Positions 23,020 through 31,524 of a DNA stretch of 40,690 nucleotides are shown here, piece after piece. Location: IMG/VR virus record IMGVR_UViG_3300010885_068508, positions 1 to 40,690 of that record. The stretch is one strand, 5' to 3'. This stretch comes from a virus. The notes beneath the pieces are model-generated. The model saw nothing but the letters and a program-made list of their open reading frames with translations. It was not told the DNA's origin and did not search any database. Numbering within the stretch: position 1 is the first letter of the stretch; every line of letters begins with the position of its first letter. Both the position numbers and the translations under genes were made by a program.

Positions 23020-25221
23020 TTATTGATTATCTGTCAAACTTTTTCCTATTGCATCCACTTGGAATATTAAATTCTGATCATCGATACAAACTATATCAAA
23101 TACTGGTTTATATCCCCATTCAGAAAAAATAGTATCATCGAGAACTATTATTGTCGTAGAATAAATTCCTCCTGACGGAGAACTTAAAGGGTATAGACCT
23201 TGAGCATCAGTTACTATAGTTATTATGGAAGACTGCGGATAAACTTTATCCCCAAAAGATATTCTAAATCTTTGTCCATTTTTCCATTTGACCTTAGTAT
23301 CATCTATTCTGATAGTCATATCCCCGGTTAGATTTATATCTATACCATTATTTATATGTTTAAAATAATTGGAGAAATTTAATAATTCTATTACATTCTG
23401 TCCAGTCTGGGTTAGAATACTATATCCCTTATTTTGTCCTATGTTAAAATCTTGGCTAGTGTTATTTATCGTAACCAAATTTTCTACGCTTCTATCAACA
23501 CCTATACCTAATCCTTGATTTATCGTATTTAAATTGTAAGACACTTCAACACTAGTTTCATTGTTAAGTATAGATCTTGTTAAATCGTAATTTTGATTTA
23601 TAAGGTTTAATATAGATTGGGTGTTGTTAAATAAAGCTTGATTTGCAGCCAAAGATTCTTCTATCCCTGCTATTCTCGCATTGAAATTTATGGAGGTTTC
23701 TGTAGTTAAAGCTATATTCTCTAAATTAGTTACTCTATTGGAAAGATCTATAAATTGGGATGCAGATTTATTAAGCGTAGAACTAGAATCTTGAAGAACA
23801 TTCATTGCATCCATGAACATACTCAAAGAGAAAGAAGAATAATCATTTATCGCCTGTTCTACACCAGTTTGATCTATATCGGTATCGAATTTAAGGTTTA
23901 TTTTAAATCCAAAAGAGTTACCATTTAACCCTGTAACTGGATTAGGTCTTTTCTTTTGTGTTCTAGGTATAAATATGTCTCCTGAAGAAGAATTAACCTC
24001 ATCTAAAAATAATATACCATATAAATTAGTTGCTCTATCGCTAGGGGTTGCAGGATCATAAACATCATAGTAGATTAAAGCTGCATTAAAATCAAAATCC
24101 GAAGCATCAGGTACAGAATTGTATTCATCTAAAGTTGATATTTGCAAATCTGCAATTTCTTTATATGAATCAGGATCGAAATCTATACCTATGGAATCTA
24201 ATTTACTTCTAACGTAAGTAAGAGAATTGGAATTCGCAGTTTTAGTAAGAATATAATTAGAAGGATCCGTAAATAACGAATCAGTAAAATATGTATTAGC
24301 AGTATCTCTAGGGGAATACCAATTTCCTGCTACCGGGGTAGGGGAAAGACCAGTATCTATGTAAGAAGCGGTAGGAGATCCTAAAACGTCATCATCGTAT
24401 ATAGCAAGAGAAGTTAATCCACTTGGATTAACTTCGGTGTAATTTCTTCCGAAAAGATATTCATCATTAAGAGGATTTAATGGACTATTTGTCCATTGAT
24501 AATCTGGATAATAATTTGTATCTACGATATTCTTGAAAAGAACGGTTGGGGTATTTCCTGAATTAGTAGGAACATAAACATAAACTTCAGAATAAGAATT
24601 ATTATTATTTGTTACAGAATTAACTATATCCAAAGAACCTACGTACTGAACCACTCTGTTGTAAACAGATCCGGTCATTCCATAAGCTCCAGTAGTTCCT
24701 GAAGTAGCATCTCCTTCTACGTATCTTTTTTGTGTTTGGGGAAGACCATTTGAATCTATGATAACACTATTTTGATTTAGTGTTGACACAACTTCAGTAG
24801 AATTTGCAGCTCTAAATCTAACAGCTCCTATCTCTTTAAGCCACTTAAAAAATATTCTTTCCGATATATTTTGTTTTTTAGTAGGATCGTAGTTATCATC
24901 TCCGGTTACAATAGATTCTAAATTCAAACAATAGCTCTGAAAACTTTGTGAAAAATCTATATTAGAATTTCCGGTTATAATATTTTGAGTATTATTTGCC
25001 CAGTCTAGAAAAGCTCCATCTGGTCCATTTAGTCTTACGTAATTCGTATCCGAGGTTGAACTATTATCAAAATCCGGAATGTTTAACAGGGCAAATTTAG
25101 AAAATGTAAATTTATTTGTGGAATTATTAAAAGTAAAAGCCAAATCCTCGGCAGAAGATGTAAAGGTATAAAAAGTACCACCTTGAACTTGCAGCGGCCT
25201 AATGAAAGGTGTTTTTGCCAT
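23020..25221 (-). CDS. Virion structural protein, 733 residues (baseplate candidate)
   Basis: The protein has an N-terminal beta region, a compact motif ISERIFFKWLKEIGAVRF near residues 120-137 that looks conserved and helical, a long beta-rich middle, and a coiled-coil segment at about 463-577 (for example LSNRVTNLENIAL and IAGIEESLAANQALF). A final beta domain begins near 610. This layout suits a trimeric baseplate or fiber-attachment protein. I recognise no enzyme signature and no clear T4 counterpart; gp8 or gp10 analogues are conceivable from gene order only. Spacing to its neighbours is 14 and 4 bases, consistent with one operon. Confidence 0.6.
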   Translation of the reverse strand: MAKTPFIRPLQVQGGTFYTFTSSAEDLAFTFNNSTNKFTFSKFALLNIPDFDNSSTSDTNYVRLNGPDGAFLDWANNTQNIITGNSNIDFSQSFQSYCLNLESIVTGDDNYDPTKKQNISERIFFKWLKEIGAVRFRAANSTEVVSTLNQNSVIIDSNGLPQTQKRYVEGDATSGTTGAYGMTGSVYNRVVQYVGSLDIVNSVTNNNNSYSEVYVYVPTNSGNTPTVLFKNIVDTNYYPDYQWTNSPLNPLNDEYLFGRNYTEVNPSGLTSLAIYDDDVLGSPTASYIDTGLSPTPVAGNWYSPRDTANTYFTDSLFTDPSNYILTKTANSNSLTYVRSKLDSIGIDFDPDSYKEIADLQISTLDEYNSVPDASDFDFNAALIYYDVYDPATPSDRATNLYGILFLDEVNSSSGDIFIPRTQKKRPNPVTGLNGNSFGFKINLKFDTDIDQTGVEQAINDYSSFSLSMFMDAMNVLQDSSSTLNKSASQFIDLSNRVTNLENIALTTETSINFNARIAGIEESLAANQALFNNTQSILNLINQNYDLTRSILNNETSVEVSYNLNTINQGLGIGVDRSVENLVTINNTSQDFNIGQNKGYSILTQTGQNVIELLNFSNYFKHINNGIDINLTGDMTIRIDDTKVKWKNGQRFRISFGDKVYPQSSIITIVTDAQGLYPLSSPSGGIYSTTIIVLDDTIFSEWGYKPVFDIVCIDDQNLIFQVDAIGKSLTDNQ

Positions 25222-25235
25222 GTTAAATTATATTA

Positions 25236-26144
25236 TTAAACCGTAATGTTAGTAGATCCTATAACTATCCAAGATCCATTCATGGTTGCTTGCCCTTGAC
25301 CTATCCTAGGTTCCCATTGAAGAGTAATAGAAGATCTATATGATTTATTCGGAGGAATTGTAATTCCCAAAGATGAATACCCGCCATAAGATGCATCGGT
25401 ATTAAATCCTGTATAATAAGTGGTAGAACCGGTAAGACCTGTAGAAATATATCCTGTTGCAGCTGTGGTATTTACTATAGTTACCCTTGTTCCTTGAGGT
25501 ATATTCGGAAGGGTTCCTCCTACAGGAGAAGTTCCAGCAACAACTTGCATATAAAATCCAGTAGGACCACACTGAGCGTAAATAACATCCTCTAGACCAG
25601 TTATAGAATAAGGGGAGTTTAATGAAGTTAATCTACCACCTCCTCCTACTGTATTTGCAGGGAATGCAGTTCCCGCAGTTAATCCGGTAGCAACTGTAGT
25701 ATTCTGGCTTATGGTATGACCTTGAACCCCAAGATAGAATGCTCCATTTGCACTTAAAGATCCGTTAAAGCTAGAGGAACCTCCTGCGATAAAAGTAGAA
25801 CCACTCCCTAAAGTTATACTTCCATTTGCTGCTAATGCACCGGAAACGGTAACATTTGTAGATGATAGGGAAACAAGCGAAGCTCCTCCTATCGAATCAA
25901 ATGAAGTAAGTGAAGTTCCAGTTGCAGGTAAAGATAGTGAATCGAATCTTCCTATTTTTGCCATAACCTTTCCTGTCGATGCAGATGTTAAGTCTAATAT
26001 ACCATTAGTAGTATCTACTCCAAAAACCTGGACATATCCATTTATCCAGTTCTGAAGTATTAAAAAGTTAGAATTAATAGTAACCCTAGATCCCGATATG
26101 GAATCAGATCCTAAAATTTCAGTAATGTTTACAGTTGAAGCCAT
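25236..26144 (-). CDS. Fiber-like structural protein, 302 residues
   Basis: The N-terminus (SGSRVTINSNFLILQNWING) resembles the short helix found at the start of the three collagen-like paralogs (N-x-N-F-x-x-L). It is followed by Gly/Ser/Ala/Thr-rich repeats (about 60-150) in which strands alternate with turns, as in phage fiber shafts. The C-terminal part (about 170-302) contains GPTGFYMQV, IPQGTRVTIVN and a final Trp-containing strand, and may be the globular tip. It is the first gene after a 97-base gap carrying a promoter-like element. It is probably a short trimeric fiber or decoration protein. Confidence 0.6.
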   Translation of the reverse strand: MASTVNITEILGSDSISGSRVTINSNFLILQNWINGYVQVFGVDTTNGILDLTSASTGKVMAKIGRFDSLSLPATGTSLTSFDSIGGASLVSLSSTNVTVSGALAANGSITLGSGSTFIAGGSSSFNGSLSANGAFYLGVQGHTISQNTTVATGLTAGTAFPANTVGGGGRLTSLNSPYSITGLEDVIYAQCGPTGFYMQVVAGTSPVGGTLPNIPQGTRVTIVNTTAATGYISTGLTGSTTYYTGFNTDASYGGYSSLGITIPPNKSYRSSITLQWEPRIGQGQATMNGSWIVIGSTNITV

Positions 26145-26159
26145 TTTTTTGTTTATTTT

Positions 26160-26174
26160 TTATTTTTATATATC
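26160..26174 (-). promoter_or_regulatory. ATATATAA promoter-like element before the 302-residue gene
   Basis: The minus strand reads CGATATATAAAAATA, about 16-30 bases before the ATG at 26144. It lies in the 97-base gap 26145-26241, the longest in the window. The rest of that gap is plain A/T-rich sequence with one small GGTAACC palindrome and no convincing terminator. Confidence 0.45.
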
Positions 26175-26241
26175 GTTTTTTCAAATAGTTAAAAATCAAA
26201 ATTGGTTACCAGTTATAGTAAAAACTAGAGGTAAAATTTCA

Positions 26242-29200
26242 TTATTCTCTTTTTATTTTTCTATAAGTAGAATCTGGATTATCCGGTATAACTATTCCTG
26301 GACTAAATTTAGTTTTATTTTTATCCTGTATTTCTTTTTGTTGTTTAATTAGATCTTTTTTCAATTTTTGTCCCTGATAAGATCTGTCACTGAAAGGTTC
26401 ATCTACCCCGTAATTAACAGAATTTATAGGACCGGTTTTTCTTCCTGGGATCCTCATTTTTTTATGGTCTATTACTTTGATGAACCCATTTCCTGTGGTT
26501 GCATAAACATTTCCTTCTGAGTCTAAAACCTCATTATAAATAGTATATTCTCCTTCTTCAGTAAACGTATAGATAAAATAAGGTGAATATTTTATATTCA
26601 ATATTTCGTCTCCTGTAACTGAATTGGAAAGAACCCATTTATTTGTATTTTTACCATATATTTCAGAAGTATAATTATTAAATACTATAGTAGACATAAG
26701 AGGAACTTCAAAGGATCCTTGTTCTTTTACGTGGGAATCACTCCACACCCAAGGATCTGATCCTGGTCTCGATATTATCTCCCCTTCATTTATGCCTAGA
26801 TTCGGGGCATATTGTTTAATCAGATAAGAGAATCCGGTAGTAACAGGAATATCTATTATTGGGGGATCTCCAAAATCTATATAAGCAGTTAACCCTAATG
26901 AATTGAATCCAGAAAAGAATATATTAGAAGCCGCATCATTAGATACAGTAACGTCCCCGTTAAAATCTCCTATTGTTACCGTATCATTAACCCTGGAATT
27001 CTCATCGGTTTTTAATATCTTAACAGTATATGGGGTATCATAATTTTCATAATGGATAACGAATTGATCATTAGGAAGTTTTAATGTAGTTTTTAAATCT
27101 AAAGAGGAATTAGATCCAGTTACAGAGGGATAAAAAATACTTCTACATACAGTTTGTTCTGTTAGCTTTGCAGTTAAGAAATAAGTATTTCCTGTTTCTG
27201 CTATGAAATTTTTTCCAAAATAAGATCCAGAAGATCCAGAAGATCCAACTACAGTAGTTACGTAATAATTAGATTCATCTTTAGTTACCCCTATCTTATT
27301 CCCAGTGTTACCAAATGAATTCAAATAGAATCCAGTAGATCCTATAGGATTGCTAGTTATAGAAATATAAAAAGGAGAATTTGAAGACCCCGTAGGAGAA
27401 AGATAATTATTAGAAAAATAAAATCCTCCTGTTGCAGATCCTGTTATGACAACAGATTCCCCAAGATCCAAAGAATTTATCTCAGAACCTATTCTTCTCC
27501 ATCCACTAGATCCAGGTGTATTCGAATTATAATTAGCCTGAAGGGAATAATCTAGGTTATTTAATTTAACATAAGAAAGTAATCCAGTATATGCAGGATC
27601 TGATAGATAAGAATCTACAAGATAATTATCATTTGTTCGGTTCCATTCATTCTTAAGAGTAGATAGATCTGCAAAATTTCCAGAAACATTAGATTCTACT
27701 AGTAAATGGGTATGGTAATTTGTTAATTGTACAGAGGTCAAAGGAACTTCTTGATTTCCTGCCAGTATGTTTAGATTTTTAACTGGGAAATTTCTAAATC
27801 TGGTAACCCGGTAAGATGAATTTATACCTGAATTATAATCCCCTGTAATTCCGGTAAAAGAAAAATTATTTCCTAGATCCCTCTGTATTTCCGTAGTAAA
27901 TACTCCATATGAATATCCATCAGGATTTCCAGGAAAAGAATTCAGATTTTTAACTAAAGGATAAGTATAATTTGTCCATTCATAAAAATCTAAATTAACA
28001 CTTCCCCCTGTCAAAAAAGGAAATACACCAGGATTACCGTATTGGTAGCTAAGTCCTATAAAAAGACCTCCTGGTATCGAAGATATAGATGTTATACTGT
28101 AAAGAGCATCTGGCGAAGCTGTTATGCTTAGGACATTGGAAGTAAGCAATGATTCTAATAATGAAGTTTGGTTTGCCGCCAAATCATCAAAATAAGAAAT
28201 GTAAATACCATTAACGTAAGAAAAATTATTAGATACGGTATAACTAAGATCAAATTCTCCAGATGATATAGATACTCCTACACCTGCATTGTATGTCCAA
28301 GAACTAGATGCTAAGGAAGGACCAGTAGGTCCTAGAGGATCATATATCCAATCGTAGATTCCTGAAGTTATCCCGGGATAATTGATATTAGTAGCTCCGT
28401 AAGGTGCTCCGGTAACTCCATTTCCCGAAAATGCATTAGCTCCTTCCCAAGAATGCCAAACCCAAGGTCCAGATTCCATAAACCAATCATAAGATCCAGA
28501 AACCGATACCGTATTATTATCAGGACTAGGATCTAAAGAATCTATTCTAGTTCTATACCCTCTAAAAGGTAATATGCTATCAACGGAACCTGAATAATCA
28601 TAGCAAACTACAAATCCCATTTCCCCGTAAAAGCTAGAAGATCCAGCAGTTCCGCCAGAAGCTCCTATCGTAGGGTTTAGATTGTCAATAGTAGCTAAAG
28701 TTGAATCATTATAATATCCAAAAGAAACTTGGGATTCCCCAGAAATATATCCTCCTATTAGATATTTGGTTCCGAGATCTGTTTCTAATGAAGTCGAACA
28801 TGTAATCTTAACATCTCCTGATCCTCCTAGTGTTATCTGTGAATCCCATAAAGATTCCCCTATTTTTTCTCCTAAAACTTTTTCATCGTAGCTTTCTATT
28901 GGAGAATTACCCCAATAATATTGTTCTCCTGCTTTTCCGTCAGCGATGTCTTCTAAAGGGACAGTAAGAAATAAATTTCTAGGATCCAATCCCGGTAATT
29001 TTGAAGCTACGAATTCGCTATCATAAACTTGCCATTCGGGATAAGTCCATGTGTATTTATTCACTTTGGCAATAGGCGGAGCTCCTGTTTCTCCAGTTCC
29101 CCCCAGTGGAACTCTATAGGTAAAATTCCATCCCGTTGCACCTTCATTTTTAGAAGAAGCGTAGACGTGGGGTAAATCGTAAACGAAAGAGGAAAGATCA

Positions 29201-31473
29201 TTTAGACAAAGTATCCAAAGAGAATTCTCATATAAGGTTATATTTCCTTGTTTTGTTCCGGCTTCTATCAGTCCTATATCTAAAATATTATTATTAGGAA
29301 GATTTGAATTTAATGTATTTAAATTTATATGTGTAGTTCCATTAAAATGATAAAGACCTGTTCCTTGTGATAATTCTCCATCTCCTATTGAATAGAATAC
29401 ATGTCCATTTTCTCTGGATTTTACATAAGTAACTGGGCCAGCTGTTGGATAATTCCAAAATCTATTTCCGTCAAAAAAAGATATCCCTTGATCTGTTCCT
29501 ATCCAGAGATTCCCATTCTCATCAAAATCTAAAGTGTAAATATTATTGGATATTATTCCACTTGTACTAGTATTATAAACTCTTGCTTGTTTAACTATTT
29601 CTCCTCCGTCATTCAAAGAAAGAGTGCTAAGTATGCCAGGGGGTATTACCCAAAGTCCTTCGGTAGTTCCTAGGAAATATTTATATTTTTTCCCCCCGTA
29701 TCCCTTTGCTTTTATTTGGAATATATGGGGCCAAGTGTATTCAGCTAAGGTTTCGTTCCATTTTTCTATATTTTCATCATAGAAAAATAGTCTTCCCCCC
29801 GTAACCCCATCTATTCTGGTGTAAGCAGTTGCCCCTACCGTTCCTATTCCGTTCAGTGGATTTATGAAAGCTAAGACCTCACTCCCGTATGGGGAAGCAT
29901 ATATTAAAGATGTTTCATACAATAGGTTATCAAAAGTAGATATATCATAAGAATACCAGGATTCTCCTACTGTAACTTCTGATGTATCGAGTTTAAAAAC
30001 CAAAGGTGTACTTGGGGTTTGAGTACTGGAATTTAGCCTAATATTATAATTTCTGGTATTTCCCGCAAAGGTAGTAAAGTCTCCTCCTATAAGGATTTTC
30101 CCATCAGATTGTATCTCCATACCATAGACATCACCCGGTGAACCAAATCCTGGACTTATGGGGCTATAAAAATTGGAATCCCCTGTTCCATCTGAATTTA
30201 ATCTTGCTATTCTATTTCTATTGAATCCCCCGTTATCGTTAAAATCAGTAAAATCTCCTCCAACTATAATTTTTCCATCTGATTGTATTCTACTAACAAT
30301 GATTGTTCCATTCTGGAATCCTGATCCATCACCTGTACTAATCAGATTAGTGTAAAATTGGGTATCCTCTAAACCTGTATCGTTTAATCTAACTATTCCA
30401 GTTCTTGAGAAAGAGTTATATAGACTAAAAAATCCCGTGGCTATAATTTTACCGTCATTCTGTAAAGTTATCCCATAAACTGATCCATTAAACCCAGATC
30501 CATATAAAGATAGATTTGCATAGAATGCGGTATCCTCTATTCCGGAGGGATTCAGCCTTACTAGTCTTTGTCTAGAATTACCATTTAGGGAAACAAAATT
30601 TCCACCTATAATTATTTTTCCGTCGATCTGTTCCCTTATAGAATACGTAGTACTTGTATTATTAAATCCAGACCCTGTACCTGTACTTGTCAAATTAGTG
30701 TAGAATGAGGTATCCTCTGTTCCATCCGAATTAAGTCTTACTATTCTATTTCTAATATTTCCGTTAAAGGAACTAAAAGATCCCCCTATTAGGATTTTTC
30801 CATCCGATTGAACATATACCGAATAGACAAATCCATTAAATCCAGACCCTGTACCTGTACTTGTTAAATTAGTGTAGAATGAGGTATCCTCAGTTCCGTC
30901 TGAATTAAGTCTTACTAATCTATTTCTAGTATTTCCATTTAAAGTACTGAAACCACCCCCAATAAGTATTTTTCCATCCCCCTGGATTTTTATAGAATCC
31001 AGAGCAATCAGTGCATTGAATCCAGACCCTGTACCTGTACTTGTTAAATTAGTGTAAAATGGAATATCCTCAGTTCCATCTGAATTAAGTCTTAGTATAT
31101 AATTTCTAGGGGATCCGTTAAAATTAGAAAATTGTCCACCCATTACTATTTTTCCATCAGACTGGATTCCAAAACAGGATACGATATAGTCAAACCCGGA
31201 AGTTCTTTGATTATAGAAATTTACATCTTCGCTGTTGGCTACGCTTAAACCATTTGATGTCTGTGCTATACCTCCCCAGAGAATTTCTTTATCGTCTATA
31301 GATATAGATCTGGTGTCTAAATAATATGGGGATCCGCTTGGAACTGCAGAATTTAGGGAATCGTAATATTCCCATGATGTCCCGTTAAATTTCCTTAAAT
31401 CTTGTCCAGTTGCCCAAACAAAAGAATTGGAATCTAAATCTATCTGATTTATATAAATACTACTTCCAGGCAT
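26242..31473 (-). CDS. Giant beta-propeller virion protein (delta-60 / DUF5122 repeats), 1743 residues
   Basis: The N-terminal third holds seven copies of a repeat of about 55-62 residues, each with a core like IQSDGKILIGG.F, a short loop, R-N-R-x-x-R-L-N-S-D-G-T-E-D and FYTNL. Cores begin near residues 103, 163, 221, 283, 338, 396 and 454. These are delta-60 repeats (DUF5122), each forming a propeller blade, and seven would close a typical propeller. A second propeller-like region at about 560-760 has a Reg_prop-type unit (IYTLDFDENGNLWIGTDQGI), and a similar unit sits at the N-terminus (FVWATGQDLRKFNGTSW). The rest is beta-rich with G-T-G linkers, ending in a basic tail. It follows the gp7-like gene, so it probably belongs to the baseplate or a surface-binding fiber. 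Propellers often bind glycans or proteins. Confidence 0.75.
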   Translation of the reverse strand: MPGSSIYINQIDLDSNSFVWATGQDLRKFNGTSWEYYDSLNSAVPSGSPYYLDTRSISIDDKEILWGGIAQTSNGLSVANSEDVNFYNQRTSGFDYIVSCFGIQSDGKIVMGGQFSNFNGSPRNYILRLNSDGTEDIPFYTNLTSTGTGSGFNALIALDSIKIQGDGKILIGGGFSTLNGNTRNRLVRLNSDGTEDTSFYTNLTSTGTGSGFNGFVYSVYVQSDGKILIGGSFSSFNGNIRNRIVRLNSDGTEDTSFYTNLTSTGTGSGFNNTSTTYSIREQIDGKIIIGGNFVSLNGNSRQRLVRLNPSGIEDTAFYANLSLYGSGFNGSVYGITLQNDGKIIATGFFSLYNSFSRTGIVRLNDTGLEDTQFYTNLISTGDGSGFQNGTIIVSRIQSDGKIIVGGDFTDFNDNGGFNRNRIARLNSDGTGDSNFYSPISPGFGSPGDVYGMEIQSDGKILIGGDFTTFAGNTRNYNIRLNSSTQTPSTPLVFKLDTSEVTVGESWYSYDISTFDNLLYETSLIYASPYGSEVLAFINPLNGIGTVGATAYTRIDGVTGGRLFFYDENIEKWNETLAEYTWPHIFQIKAKGYGGKKYKYFLGTTEGLWVIPPGILSTLSLNDGGEIVKQARVYNTSTSGIISNNIYTLDFDENGNLWIGTDQGISFFDGNRFWNYPTAGPVTYVKSRENGHVFYSIGDGELSQGTGLYHFNGTTHINLNTLNSNLPNNNILDIGLIEAGTKQGNITLYENSLWILCLNDLSSFVYDLPHVYASSKNEGATGWNFTYRVPLGGTGETGAPPIAKVNKYTWTYPEWQVYDSEFVASKLPGLDPRNLFLTVPLEDIADGKAGEQYYWGNSPIESYDEKVLGEKIGESLWDSQITLGGSGDVKITCSTSLETDLGTKYLIGGYISGESQVSFGYYNDSTLATIDNLNPTIGASGGTAGSSSFYGEMGFVVCYDYSGSVDSILPFRGYRTRIDSLDPSPDNNTVSVSGSYDWFMESGPWVWHSWEGANAFSGNGVTGAPYGATNINYPGITSGIYDWIYDPLGPTGPSLASSSWTYNAGVGVSISSGEFDLSYTVSNNFSYVNGIYISYFDDLAANQTSLLESLLTSNVLSITASPDALYSITSISSIPGGLFIGLSYQYGNPGVFPFLTGGSVNLDFYEWTNYTYPLVKNLNSFPGNPDGYSYGVFTTEIQRDLGNNFSFTGITGDYNSGINSSYRVTRFRNFPVKNLNILAGNQEVPLTSVQLTNYHTHLLVESNVSGNFADLSTLKNEWNRTNDNYLVDSYLSDPAYTGLLSYVKLNNLDYSLQANYNSNTPGSSGWRRIGSEINSLDLGESVVITGSATGGFYFSNNYLSPTGSSNSPFYISITSNPIGSTGFYLNSFGNTGNKIGVTKDESNYYVTTVVGSSGSSGSYFGKNFIAETGNTYFLTAKLTEQTVCRSIFYPSVTGSNSSLDLKTTLKLPNDQFVIHYENYDTPYTVKILKTDENSRVNDTVTIGDFNGDVTVSNDAASNIFFSGFNSLGLTAYIDFGDPPIIDIPVTTGFSYLIKQYAPNLGINEGEIISRPGSDPWVWSDSHVKEQGSFEVPLMSTIVFNNYTSEIYGKNTNKWVLSNSVTGDEILNIKYSPYFIYTFTEEGEYTIYNEVLDSEGNVYATTGNGFIKVIDHKKMRIPGRKTGPINSVNYGVDEPFSDRSYQGQKLKKDLIKQQKEIQDKNKTKFSPGIVIPDNPDSTYRKIKRE
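30667..31095 (-). repeat. Near-identical direct DNA repeats inside the propeller gene
   Basis: Three blocks of about 70 bases start at 30667, 30841 and 31021 (spacing 174 and 180 bases). Each begins TCCAGACCCTGTACCTGTAC and differs from the others at only a few positions. The flanking repeats of the same gene are more diverged. The spacing equals 58 and 60 codons, so exchange between copies would keep the frame and change the blade number. Confidence 0.85.
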
Positions 31474-31484
31474 TAATTCTTTTT

Positions 31485-31500
31485 ATTATTATATATTCCT
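31485..31500 (-). promoter_or_regulatory. ATATATAA promoter-like element before the propeller gene
   Basis: The minus strand reads AGGAATATATAATAAT, about 12-27 bases before the ATG at 31473. Directly upstream is a small A/T hairpin (CCTTTTT against AAAAAGG). No convincing terminator is present in this 51-base gap. Confidence 0.4.
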
Positions 31501-31524
31501 TTTTTAAAAAGGTACAATCTTACT

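Noticed and set aside
26190-26220. GGTTACC palindrome in the 97-base gap as an operator
   Set aside because: Only one short copy is present and there is no second site or regulator gene nearby.
30660-31100. Direct repeats as a CRISPR array
   Set aside because: The repeats and the sequence between them are both coding and in frame, and the period of 174-180 bases does not fit CRISPR.
31498-31512. CCTTTTT/AAAAAGG palindrome as a terminator
   Set aside because: The stem is almost all A-T, has nearly no loop, and is followed by AATATAT instead of a U tract.
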